Source: Aquimarina sp.
GTDB taxonomy: Bacteria; Bacteroidota; Bacteroidia; Flavobacteriales; Flavobacteriaceae
Direction of reading: 5' to 3'
Length of the DNA: 18,160 bases
Assembly: GCA_002697475.1 (NCBI GenBank)
Contig: NZVW01000044.1
Span: 1-18,160 of the forward strand
The position numbers were made by a program, and so were the translations under genes. Under the pieces are notes generated by a model. The model was not told the DNA's origin. It saw only the letters and a list, made by a program, of their open reading frames with translations, and made no database searches. Shown here one piece after another: positions 6,757 through 15,100 of the stretch (its first letter is position 1; each line of letters opens with the position of its first letter).

Positions 6757-7374
6757 CTAGAGTAGATAAATCAAATTCCCAATCCCCAATACTCCCGTTA
6801 AGCAACCCAGAATAAAATCCATTTTTGTGGCCACAAAAGAAAGTTTTCCTTCTAATTTGTTAGCTAAGGTAGCATAGACAGCATAGGTAGTAAAAGAACC
6901 TATGGTGGATCCTACAGAAAAAAATGTCCCATTGACAAGTGAGTATTTAAAGTACTCCATGCCTATTAAGAAAGAAATTACTGTAAAATAAAAAGGAATT
7001 GCTGTGGTATTTAACAGTGACATCCCTAAGCCGTGCAGATATGCTTTGGACTTATCTATTTCTTTCTTCTTCTTTTCCTGTTTTGAGGTATAATGTAATC
7101 TAAAAAAGTGAATGGATAAAAGGATCAGAATGGCAGTACCTATCTTTTGAATCGTAGTGATGTATTCTGAATTTTCCATCAGAATATTAGCCAGATAAGC
7201 TCCCAGATTAGCCTGAAAGAAAAGTACTGTGGCATAGCCTCCTATCAGGTAAAGGGCAGATTTTCTTCCGCTCTTTAAACTGAACTTCACCACCGTTAAA
7301 TTAAGAAAACTAGGGGCAATACTACCCAGTGCCGCAATTACAAATCCTAAAAGTATAAAGGAAACTAAAGTCAT
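6757..7374 (-). CDS. LysE-family transporter
   Basis: A 205-residue inner-membrane protein with six hydrophobic segments, at about residues 3-25, 38-64, 73-95, 110-140, 145-170 and 183-205. A charged cytoplasmic stretch (SKQEKKKKEIDKSK) lies between segments 3 and 4. The length, the six-helix plan and the N-terminal GSIAPSFLNLTVVKFSLKSG with a glycine/proline turn fit the LysE/RhtB exporter superfamily of amino-acid and small-solute exporters. The substrate cannot be told. The gene lies 83 nt downstream of the Nudix gene on the same strand, so the two may be co-transcribed. It converges on the lipoyl-like gene with 44 nt between stops, where only a weak inverted repeat is seen. Confidence 0.65.
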   Translation of the reverse strand: MTLVSFILLGFVIAALGSIAPSFLNLTVVKFSLKSGRKSALYLIGGYATVLFFQANLGAYLANILMENSEYITTIQKIGTAILILLSIHFFRLHYTSKQEKKKKEIDKSKAYLHGLGMSLLNTTAIPFYFTVISFLIGMEYFKYSLVNGTFFSVGSTIGSFTTYAVYATLANKLEGKLSFVATKMDFILGCLTGVLGIGNLIYLL

Positions 7375-7457
7375 AAGTTATCTATTACTGCAAATAAACG
7401 GCTAAACGTATCTAAACCTTAACACGTTTCCTTTTTAGATTAATGCAATCGTCTTTT

Positions 7458-8021
7458 TTATCTCATTAAAAACCATTGTAAGGCGATGATAGTTTTAGCA
7501 TCGGGGATAGTGTTTTCAATCAGTGTCCTTTTAATATCTTGTACTGGTAGCTTTACAATTTCAATATCCTCATCTTCATAAGTAGCTCCCCCACCCTTTT
7601 CAATTTTATCCTTTGTATCAACTTCTCCATAAAATAAGAACATCCGCTCTGATGAACTACCCGGAGTTGCATAAAATGTAGTCACCTTTTCTAAGTGCTT
7701 GACTTCATAGCCTGTTTCTTCTTTCACCTCACGATAAGCAGCAACAACAGGTTCTTCATTATTCTCAATAGCTCCTGCAGGAAGCTCCACAAACCAACCA
7801 TCAGTATTTTTAATGGTCGGATACCTGAATTGCTTGATTAAAAGTAGGCTATCAGAATCCTTTTCGTACAATAAAACAGCTATACAATCACCCTTATCCA
7901 ATACTTCGCGATCATAGGAGACGGGGTCTTTTTGATGAAATCGATCGTGAGTGATATCTGCTTTTTTTATTTTAAGAAAGCCGTCATAAACTATTTCTTC
8001 ATTATGGATAGTGTACTTCAT
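7458..8021 (-). CDS. Nudix hydrolase (ADP-ribose/GDP-mannose pyrophosphatase-like)
   Basis: A 187-residue cytosolic enzyme. The Nudix box fits G-x5-E-x7-REUxEExGU exactly: Gly83, Glu89, then REVKEETGY at 97-105, the Mg-binding catalytic loop. ELPAGAIE ahead of the box, QFRYP (65-69) and the later FYATPGSSSERMFLFYGEV are characteristic of the ADP-ribose pyrophosphatase/NudK subgroup, which splits nucleoside-diphosphate sugars into NMP and sugar phosphate. The start is set at the ATG at 8021. A longer frame from a TTG at 8066 would begin inside the terminator hairpin at 8054-8088 and adds a non-homologous hydrophobic tail. It is followed by the LysE-like gene. The exact substrate is not certain. 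Confidence 0.88.
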   Translation of the reverse strand: MKYTIHNEEIVYDGFLKIKKADITHDRFHQKDPVSYDREVLDKGDCIAVLLYEKDSDSLLLIKQFRYPTIKNTDGWFVELPAGAIENNEEPVVAAYREVKEETGYEVKHLEKVTTFYATPGSSSERMFLFYGEVDTKDKIEKGGGATYEDEDIEIVKLPVQDIKRTLIENTIPDAKTIIALQWFLMR

Positions 8022-8053
8022 AAGGGTAATGGGTTTCAACAAAGCTATAATTA

Positions 8054-8088
8054 AAAAGGGAAACAATAGTGACTACTGTTTCCCTTTT
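8054..8088 (-). terminator. Intrinsic terminator after the phosphoesterase gene
   Basis: A perfect 12-bp stem, AAAAGGGAAACA (8054-8065) with TGTTTCCCTTTT (8077-8088), around an 11-nt loop. Read leftward it comes 28 nt after the stop of the phosphoesterase gene and ends in a T-run. It separates that gene from the Nudix gene downstream on the same strand. Confidence 0.85.
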
Positions 8089-8116
8089 CTGAATATAATC
8101 TCCGATGGTAATCGAA

Positions 8117-11008
8117 TTATTTCTTAATAATACGTTTTGTCGTCAGAATAGTACCGCCCTGATCCGAAACAGATAATAAATACATTCCTTTAGCTATATC
8201 AGGATAAATAGTAATTGTATTTTCATCTCTTTGATCGGAAAGCGTTTCACTATGCACTACCTTACCTTGTATGTCATATACAAGAATGTTGAGTATCCCT
8301 TCATTTATACCTCCATCAAAACTGATCGTAATCTCATTGCTGAACGGGTTAGGATATACCGTCCAGATACTTGCTTTTGGTTGTTCAATAATTAAATTTT
8401 CCTTATTCAAATCGTACTCAACAACAAGTCTGGGAGCATTAGCAGCACCACCTTCGTAAGAATCTGCTACTCGTTTTGCTGACGTATTGGATAAACTTGC
8501 CCCTCTTCCCTTAATAATCAAACTTAAGTTGTTACCAGAAGACCAATCGCTTCTATCCACTAAACTCTGAAGCATAGTTTTAAGATCAGGAGATCGCTGA
8601 GCGCTACCATTTTGACCGCTTGACCAAGAAGATGGACTCCAGATTACCTTTTGAGCAAAAACAGACCTCCCGGAAACATTATTGGCTGAAGAGAACGTAG
8701 GTGAATTCCCCGAATTATGAAGTGATATCTCTAACTCTGCAGCAGCACTATGACTTTCATCTGCTGTAAATTGGAGATAGGCATTAGTGATATTGGCATT
8801 TCTAGGGACATTCAATCCTCTAAAATACAATCCTATAACCTGATAACTACTATTGTTATAGCTATCATACACCAGCTCTAAATCACTACTATTATCATAA
8901 ATAGCTCCGTTTTTGTCTTCTTCCACATCATCTGAACCCTGAGTAATAGCTACCTCAACAGTGTTAGGTTGATTAATTGGTATTTGTGTAAAGTTGGCTG
9001 TAATCGTCTTATTCGTATTCATTACAACTGAAACAGGATTTGTACTTCCTGAAATTGCTCCGCTCCAACCAGAAAATTCCCATCCACTGGCAGGCACAGC
9101 TGATACTGAAACTGTATCTCCTGCATCGTAGTTTCCGGCTCCGGATACCGTACCCTGACCATTCATCGTGGTAGTTAAGATATACTGATCTGGTGCTGAA
9201 GTTTGGTAGTTTATGATCAATTTTGGTGCATTAGCGGCTCCACCTTCATAAGAATCAGCTACACGCTTCGCGGAAGTATTTGTTAAGCTGTTTCCTTTAC
9301 CCCGTATAATAAAGCTTAAACTATTGCCCGGATTCCATGCAGACTTATTCGCCAGTTGCTGTACCATATTTTTTAGATCCGGAGAACGTTGTCCTGTTCC
9401 GCTTTGCCCTGAAGACCAAGACGAAGGATTCCATGTAACTTTATTAGAAAATAATGGTCTACCCGAAACATTGTTGCTATTGGTAAATACAGGTGAATTA
9501 GCACTATCGTGCAATGCTATTTCTAATTCTGCAGCTGTACTGTTGCTTTCGTCTGCCGTAAACTGAAGATAAGCGCTGGTAACTGTGGCATTCTTTGGTA
9601 AATTAATGGATTGAAAACGTAATCCGATGACCTGGTAGCTACTATTATTATGACTATCATACACCAGCTCTAAATCACTACTGTTATCATAGATAGTTCC
9701 ATTTTTATCTTCTTCTACATCATCTCCACCTGTAATAATACTGGCAGTGATAGATCCACTAGGATCAGGATCAGGGTCGTTATTTTTATATATGGTAATG
9801 ACACTGCCGTTAGAAGGATTCCATACGTCTAAATTTGAAGGAATCTGAAACACATTACTATTGGACACCTCTCCAACTTGAGAAGCGTTATCAGTTCTTA
9901 TCGTTCTGGTTTCTACTTTCTGCGCATCCACAAATATCCATTTAAACTGATTGAACCTACCAGAATTTCTCGTCCAGGTTTTATTGTCATCATTTGATCG
10001 TAAAGGAGCTCCCCAGCATCCTTCTCCAACATAAACGGTACCCTTTTGATCATCGCGTATAAATCCTTCATCACTACCCGATGACGTCGAAGGTCTTAAA
10101 GGCCACGTACTTTTTACGGTATGTGCATCACACTCCACCACCAATCGAACATCATTGTTATAAAATAGTTGTGCCCAATTGTTGTATTGATTATTCCCTT
10201 CTGATTTTGAGGAAACATGAGGTCTCATAGGCTTATGATACTGCGCTATTTTCCAGGTCACATTATTGTTTGCGGAGAGATCATTATTTAACCACGTCGT
10301 TTGATTACCTGAAATAGAGATCTCTGTATTCAGTGTATATGTTCTTATCAAATTATCACCAAAAGTAATCGCATAATAAACACTTGATGAGGGTACATCA
10401 AATAGGTTGTAGATGCTATTATTGCTGCCTTCGTGATTTCCTCTTGCTGCAATGATTGGAAACATTCTTCCATCTGAAGCGGTGGTTAGTTGCCAATCAT
10501 TAAACCAGTTTTGCCATTGACTATCAGAATCACTATCTGTCATATCACCGCCAAAAAGTACAGCATTAGGCTTTAATTTAGCTACCAATCGGTTAGCATT
10601 TTGTCTGGGTGTCCTGTTGTTTCTGGAATCACCTCCTGCAATAAATGATAATCTTGATGTATCATCAGGTGCGGTTTTAAACCAAAAACGCTGACTTGTT
10701 CCCTGACTATCTCTGATCACAAAATAATAGGCTGTATTAGGCTGAAGCCCGGTTAATCTTGCGAAGTGATTATTCATTCCTTTATAGGAAACCACACGAT
10801 CTGCGGCTTTAGCATTAGGATAGCTTGCATAATTAGTACCGTAGTCTGTGGTACCATAATAAACCTGAGGATTACTCCCTGAAGTTTGATTCCAGGCTAC
10901 TACAATAGAGGTTGCAGGATTTCCTCTTAAAGTTAATCTATATTTATCATTAGAAGCGAAGGTTACTATCGTAAATCCTAATAATAAGATGCATAGAATT
11001 TTTTTCAT
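8117..11008 (-). CDS. T9SS-exported purple-acid-phosphatase-like phosphoesterase
   Basis: A 963-residue secreted protein. A Sec signal peptide (residues 1-19) is followed by a fibronectin-like purple acid phosphatase N-domain (~22-115). The calcineurin-like metallophosphoesterase domain (~118-310) has GGDSR (Asp127), GGDMTD (Asp155), GNHE (Asn191, His192), HKP (His258) and CDAH (Asp294, His296). The usual last motif GHxH reads CDAH, so one histidine position carries Asp. Next come two copies of a 173-residue beta domain (429-601 and 693-865) separated by an InlB-like divergent B-repeat (~610-673, 'GTVSGAGNYDAGDTV'). The last ~80 residues are a T9SS type A sorting domain (VYPNPFS...). It is probably a surface or released phosphomonoesterase or diesterase with adhesive or carbohydrate-binding modules. 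The gene is monocistronic, ended by the hairpin at 8054-8088. Confidence 0.85.
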   Translation of the reverse strand: MKKILCILLLGFTIVTFASNDKYRLTLRGNPATSIVVAWNQTSGSNPQVYYGTTDYGTNYASYPNAKAADRVVSYKGMNNHFARLTGLQPNTAYYFVIRDSQGTSQRFWFKTAPDDTSRLSFIAGGDSRNNRTPRQNANRLVAKLKPNAVLFGGDMTDSDSDSQWQNWFNDWQLTTASDGRMFPIIAARGNHEGSNNSIYNLFDVPSSSVYYAITFGDNLIRTYTLNTEISISGNQTTWLNNDLSANNNVTWKIAQYHKPMRPHVSSKSEGNNQYNNWAQLFYNNDVRLVVECDAHTVKSTWPLRPSTSSGSDEGFIRDDQKGTVYVGEGCWGAPLRSNDDNKTWTRNSGRFNQFKWIFVDAQKVETRTIRTDNASQVGEVSNSNVFQIPSNLDVWNPSNGSVITIYKNNDPDPDPSGSITASIITGGDDVEEDKNGTIYDNSSDLELVYDSHNNSSYQVIGLRFQSINLPKNATVTSAYLQFTADESNSTAAELEIALHDSANSPVFTNSNNVSGRPLFSNKVTWNPSSWSSGQSGTGQRSPDLKNMVQQLANKSAWNPGNSLSFIIRGKGNSLTNTSAKRVADSYEGGAANAPKLIINYQTSAPDQYILTTTMNGQGTVSGAGNYDAGDTVSVSAVPASGWEFSGWSGAISGSTNPVSVVMNTNKTITANFTQIPINQPNTVEVAITQGSDDVEEDKNGAIYDNSSDLELVYDSYNNSSYQVIGLYFRGLNVPRNANITNAYLQFTADESHSAAAELEISLHNSGNSPTFSSANNVSGRSVFAQKVIWSPSSWSSGQNGSAQRSPDLKTMLQSLVDRSDWSSGNNLSLIIKGRGASLSNTSAKRVADSYEGGAANAPRLVVEYDLNKENLIIEQPKASIWTVYPNPFSNEITISFDGGINEGILNILVYDIQGKVVHSETLSDQRDENTITIYPDIAKGMYLLSVSDQGGTILTTKRIIKK
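8414..8932 (-). repeat. Duplicated 173-residue domain, C-terminal copy
   Basis: This encodes residues 693-865 of the phosphoesterase. By eye it aligns without gaps to residues 429-601, with about 48 differences in 173 positions (roughly 72% identity). The invariant blocks are DDVEEDKNG, DNSSDLELVYDS, NNSSYQVIGL and RVADSYEGGAANAP. Confidence 0.9.
9206..9724 (-). repeat. Duplicated 173-residue domain, N-terminal copy
   Basis: This encodes residues 429-601 of the phosphoesterase, the same length (519 nt) as the other copy at 8414-8932. The domain type is the beta-rich 'DLELV...AYLQF...VADSYEG..AAPxLxxxY' module often found in secreted Bacteroidota phosphoesterases. It is probably a binding module. 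Confidence 0.9.
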
Positions 11009-11163
11009 GTTTTGCGTGTTAGGTTAGTGAGGTTTAAAAATAGAATTAAAAAAGAAGTGTACGGGTTTACGATTCATTGTTGATTATAAAATAAATTGCA
11101 TAACACATATTTGTCTTTATCATAACATGGAATTGAAGTGTACTTAACATTACAATCATTTAT

Positions 11164-11197
11164 TTTGGGTTTATAATGAGCATAAAATTTTAATTTG
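11164..11197 (+). promoter_or_regulatory. Possible promoter of the eight-helix membrane protein gene
   Basis: TTTG (11164-11167), 22 nt, then TTAATTTG (11190-11197), one base off TAnnTTTG. It would start transcription close to 11205, ahead of the ATG at 11232. The spacing is at the long end for flavobacterial promoters. Confidence 0.25.
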
Positions 11198-11231
11198 GCT
11201 TATTTTCAAAGCATTGAAAATTTCTCTATTA

Positions 11232-12113
11232 ATGAAACACATATCACTTTTACTCTTAAAGCTCTCTGTATTTTTTATTTTTCTGGGCAGAGCCTGGCAA
11301 CATATATTTTGGGACGCACCATACAGATCTTTTTTCTGGGATGAATCCCTATTAAAACCGGTTGTCGAAAGTTTATTTTCTATATCCTGGCAAGAATATG
11401 CAACCAGCACAACTACGGATACCGTTATTCAAAAACTTATTCTTTTTAATGGTTTAGTATATCTGGCGGCAGCTATGGCTACTATAACTATTAGACAAAC
11501 ATTAAAACAATGGCAAAAGTTACTTATTACTCTAGGCGGTGTTTCTCTGGTTATACTTACTTTATTAATGACTAAAGAGAAATTTTATCACGCTGCTCAG
11601 TTTTTTGAGCATAGTATTCAGTTCGGTTTGCCTTTTTGCCTGTTGTATTTTTACACAAAAAAATACAATCCAAACACCTTAATTCTTACGCTTAAAATAT
11701 TAATTGCTGTGACCTTTGTTTCTCATGGGCTTTATGCTTTTGGTTTTTACCCTGTCCCCGGTAACTTTGTGGACATGGTGATTCAAATTTTTAATTGCGA
11801 TGAAGAAACTGCAATAACTTTTCTATACATAGCAGGAATTGTAGACTTTATATTAGCAGTACTTCTATTTGTTCCAATAGCCGCTATCTCAAAATCTGCT
11901 TTGTATTATGCAGTATTCTGGGGGATTCTGACAGCTTTTGTACGTATTGTTGCTAACTTTCAAATAGAATTCCCACTTTTATCGCTACATCAGTATTTTT
12001 ATATGGTACTCTATAGACTAGGTCATGGATTGGTTCCTCTTGCTGTAGTACTTATGCCAATGGTCACAACATCAAATTCAGTTCTAAAAACAGAATTAAA
12101 AAAAGTGCCTTGA
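11232..12113 (+). CDS. Uncharacterised eight-helix membrane protein
   Basis: A 293-residue hydrophobic protein with about eight membrane segments. The most distinctive part is at the N-terminus: FFIFLGRAWQHIFWDAPYRS, then FFWDESLLKPVVESLF. FEHSIQFGLP occurs near mid-protein, and a late histidine-containing helix reads YRLGHGLVP. The tryptophan/histidine/aspartate cluster at the membrane edge resembles a conserved hypothetical family of Bacteroidota, with some flavour of DoxX-like proteins. I cannot assign a function, though heme or quinone binding through the histidines is conceivable. The ATG at 11232 is preferred over a TTG at 11214. Its last codons and stop (TGA 12111-12113) lie inside a terminator hairpin that serves the convergent peptidase gene. 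Confidence 0.7.
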   Translation: MKHISLLLLKLSVFFIFLGRAWQHIFWDAPYRSFFWDESLLKPVVESLFSISWQEYATSTTTDTVIQKLILFNGLVYLAAAMATITIRQTLKQWQKLLITLGGVSLVILTLLMTKEKFYHAAQFFEHSIQFGLPFCLLYFYTKKYNPNTLILTLKILIAVTFVSHGLYAFGFYPVPGNFVDMVIQIFNCDEETAITFLYIAGIVDFILAVLLFVPIAAISKSALYYAVFWGILTAFVRIVANFQIEFPLLSLHQYFYMVLYRLGHGLVPLAVVLMPMVTTSNSVLKTELKKVP

Positions 12114-12128
12114 AAAATCAAGGCACTT
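12103..12128 (-). terminator. Terminator hairpin between convergent genes
   Basis: The stem AAGTGCCTTG (12103-12112) with CAAGGCACTT (12119-12128) has 10 perfect pairs and a six-base loop. On the leftward strand it is followed by seven T residues and comes 34 nt after the stop of the M36 peptidase gene. On the plus strand the tail (CAATTTCT) is poor, so it may stop rightward transcription less well. The 5' arm contains the final codons of the membrane protein gene. Confidence 0.85.
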
Positions 12129-12162
12129 CAATTTCTGAATTACGTGTCGTTTAACATTGGTC

Positions 12163-15100
12163 TTATTGAATAACCAATTTATGAATCACCGGATCCTCTC
12201 CCAGACTTTCAATCTTAACCAGATATATTCCAGTATTCAATTGAAGACTCTTAGCAGATAGGTAATTTGATCCTGCATTCAACTTAATTTCAGATTGTCT
12301 GTTACCTAAAATCGTATAGATTGTAGCTTTTATCTCTCCTGAGTTTTTAGCAAAATTCTTATTTACTTCTAAAGTAAAACTATCATTGGTTGGATTAGGA
12401 CTCAAAGAAATAGCCCCTGATAACCCTTCATCTTCATCACCATAGACAGGATTAGTTCTTCCGAAGTCTGCTACTACAGCCGATCCGGCACAAGATCCTT
12501 CATAAATCTTAACATTAGAGAATGTAGAAGTATTTCCTGATCCGGTATCGTTATCATTAACAAATACTAATCTATCCATGTTACCTGTATAGAAGTTTCC
12601 TACCGGAATAACATAAGTTACAGTTCCACTGGTATAATTATCATAATTAGTGATACCATAATTCTGAGTTCCATGTACTTTAATCACACGTGTTGATGTC
12701 AGCGTATTATCATTTTCAAAGGCAATACCATGAATTTCTCCCTGACTGGTACTGCTAAAGTTAAACTCTATTACAGTATTGGATGTCACTGTATAATTTA
12801 ATGGAATGAACTTCCATGTATTATTGCTTAATGATAAAGCATCTCCTCCACTGCCTATAGTATAATTACCGGCTGCATCCTGATTGGCAAAAGCATTTAT
12901 GGTAAAGTTATTGAAGTTTAAGCTACTACAAGTTGGTGGCGGTGGAGTTCCTCCATCAGTGATGCTAAGATCATCAATAGCAATATCACTTTGCCATCCG
13001 CTTGTACCATTTCCAGTGACTACGTTAAGTCTTAATTGCACACTGCCTTGACCAGCATACGAAGAAAGATCAACTGCAGCTGAATTCCAGCTATTACCCT
13101 GATCTCCGGATCTGCTAAATACGCTTACCCAGGCTCCTGTATTGTTTGTTCTGGCTTCCACATTAAGTGAATTAATTGCAGTACCATACATATGATATTG
13201 GAAACTTAATGCAGGGTCAGATACATTGGTAAAGTCAAAACAAGGAGAATTCAGAATAGCTCTCTTATCCGGGAAACCTGTACCACTTCCTGATGCCTCC
13301 ACATAAATATATGTGCTTCCATCTGCCGCTCCACCAGGTCCTGTACCCGAAGAAGGAGTACCTCCTGAATTTACTGTCCAGTCTAGATCATCTGCAGCCT
13401 CCTGTGACCAATCCCCTACTGAACTTTCAAAACTCTGGTTGTAAGGATATGATGTAACCCCTCCGGAACAACCTGTTGGTGGCGGTGGTGTGCTTCCATT
13501 AGTAATACTTAAAGCATCAATAGTTATATCTCCCTGCCAGCTGGCCCCTGTTACTACATTTAGTCTTAACTGAACTACTGCTTCACCAGCATATGCTGAT
13601 AAGTCTACAGAAGCTGCATTCCAGTCAGTACCTTGCGCTCCAGATCTATTGAAGACACTTGTCCATGTATCTGAGTTATCCACTCTTGCTTCAATAGTTA
13701 ATGTACCTACATCACTTCCTACCATATGGTATTGGAATTCTAATGTTGGTGAGGTTAAACTACTAAAGTCTAAACATGCAGAATTTAAAATCGCCTGCTT
13801 ATTAGGGAATCCGGTTCCATCACCTGAAGCCTCTACATAGATATATGAATTTCCATCAATAGCTCCGCTTGGTCCTGTACCTGAAGAAGGAGTTCCTCCT
13901 GAGTTTACAGTCCAGTCCAGATCATCACTTGTATCTTGTGACCAATCTCCTATATTACCTTCAAAACTTTCGTTGTATGGGAAAGAAGAAATATCTCCTG
14001 AGCAATCACCTCCTGGTGGTGGCGGTGGATTATCACAAGGGTTAACAAAAGATACTGTCTGGTCTGTGTTACCATTAGATCCTCCGTTATTATTCTCGTT
14101 AGCATCCTGTCCTACACCTCTATCCGCAAAAGCTTTCCAAATTAAACATCTATATTGTCCGCCATACAAATCCTGATCAGCCTGAAGAATACCATCTCTA
14201 CCAGAAACGAAACCTGGATTATTTGCTGTATTTTTAAGACCTTCAGTAACTAAAGCCAAAGCAATATTATTACCTCCGGTACCATTATAAAAATCAGGAT
14301 CAAATCCTTCTGCATCAATCAATGCCCAGGTCATATCCCATAATATGGTTGCCCAGGCGTAACCTACTCCGTGAGGAACAGCAAGTCCTCCTATATCAGC
14401 ATAATCCGTATTGTTAATAGATCTATCTATTGAATATCTCGTTGGTCGTATACCCGCACCATCTGCAGGCTGTCCTAATACATAAGCACCTACACCTCTA
14501 CCTGCAGTACCAACATCTCCTGCTTTCATCGTAAGCATTAATCCGAACCAGTCTGACCAACCTTCACCCATTTGTTCTGATCCTCCTAAGTTGTTAGAGC
14601 TTGGACCACCTACTAGTCTTATAGAAATACCATGACCATACTCGTGTATAATAATTACATTATCTAAATCCCCATCTCTACCAGGAGAGGTTCTATTCCA
14701 TAAGAACATTTGCATTCTGGGATTTCCTCCATCACCAGGAGTTGCAAAATTAGCATTATTAGTTCCGCTTCCGTCTTGTGCATCTGCATTTACAGAATCG
14801 CTACCTGCTCCTCCACGTCCATAATTATTTTCCTGAAAGTTACCACTGGCTTCATCAAAACCATATTGGTAGAAAACGTCATGAACAATATTATTCCAAT
14901 AGAAAAGATTGGTTACGGCCGCATTTTGATAGCTTGTAGGTTGCTGAGAAAGGTCTAGTGGAAAGTTAAAATCCAGACCAGCGCCTCCATCCGGAGAAGC
15001 TCCTGTTCCATTATTACCATTTCTATCTTCCTGAGCCCATACGTTATTTCCACGTGTAATGGTAAATTCTGCTCCAGCACTACCATTAGTATCGTGCCAT

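Noticed and set aside
9324..9566. 80-codon plus-strand frame opposite the phosphoesterase
   Set aside because: It is a shadow of the duplicated-domain coding strand, with no start context or protein features.
12952..13983. Tandem repeat as a possible assembly or mobile duplication
   Set aside because: The two segments are diverged in-frame MAM-like domains with different lengths, consistent with old domain duplication rather than an assembly artefact.
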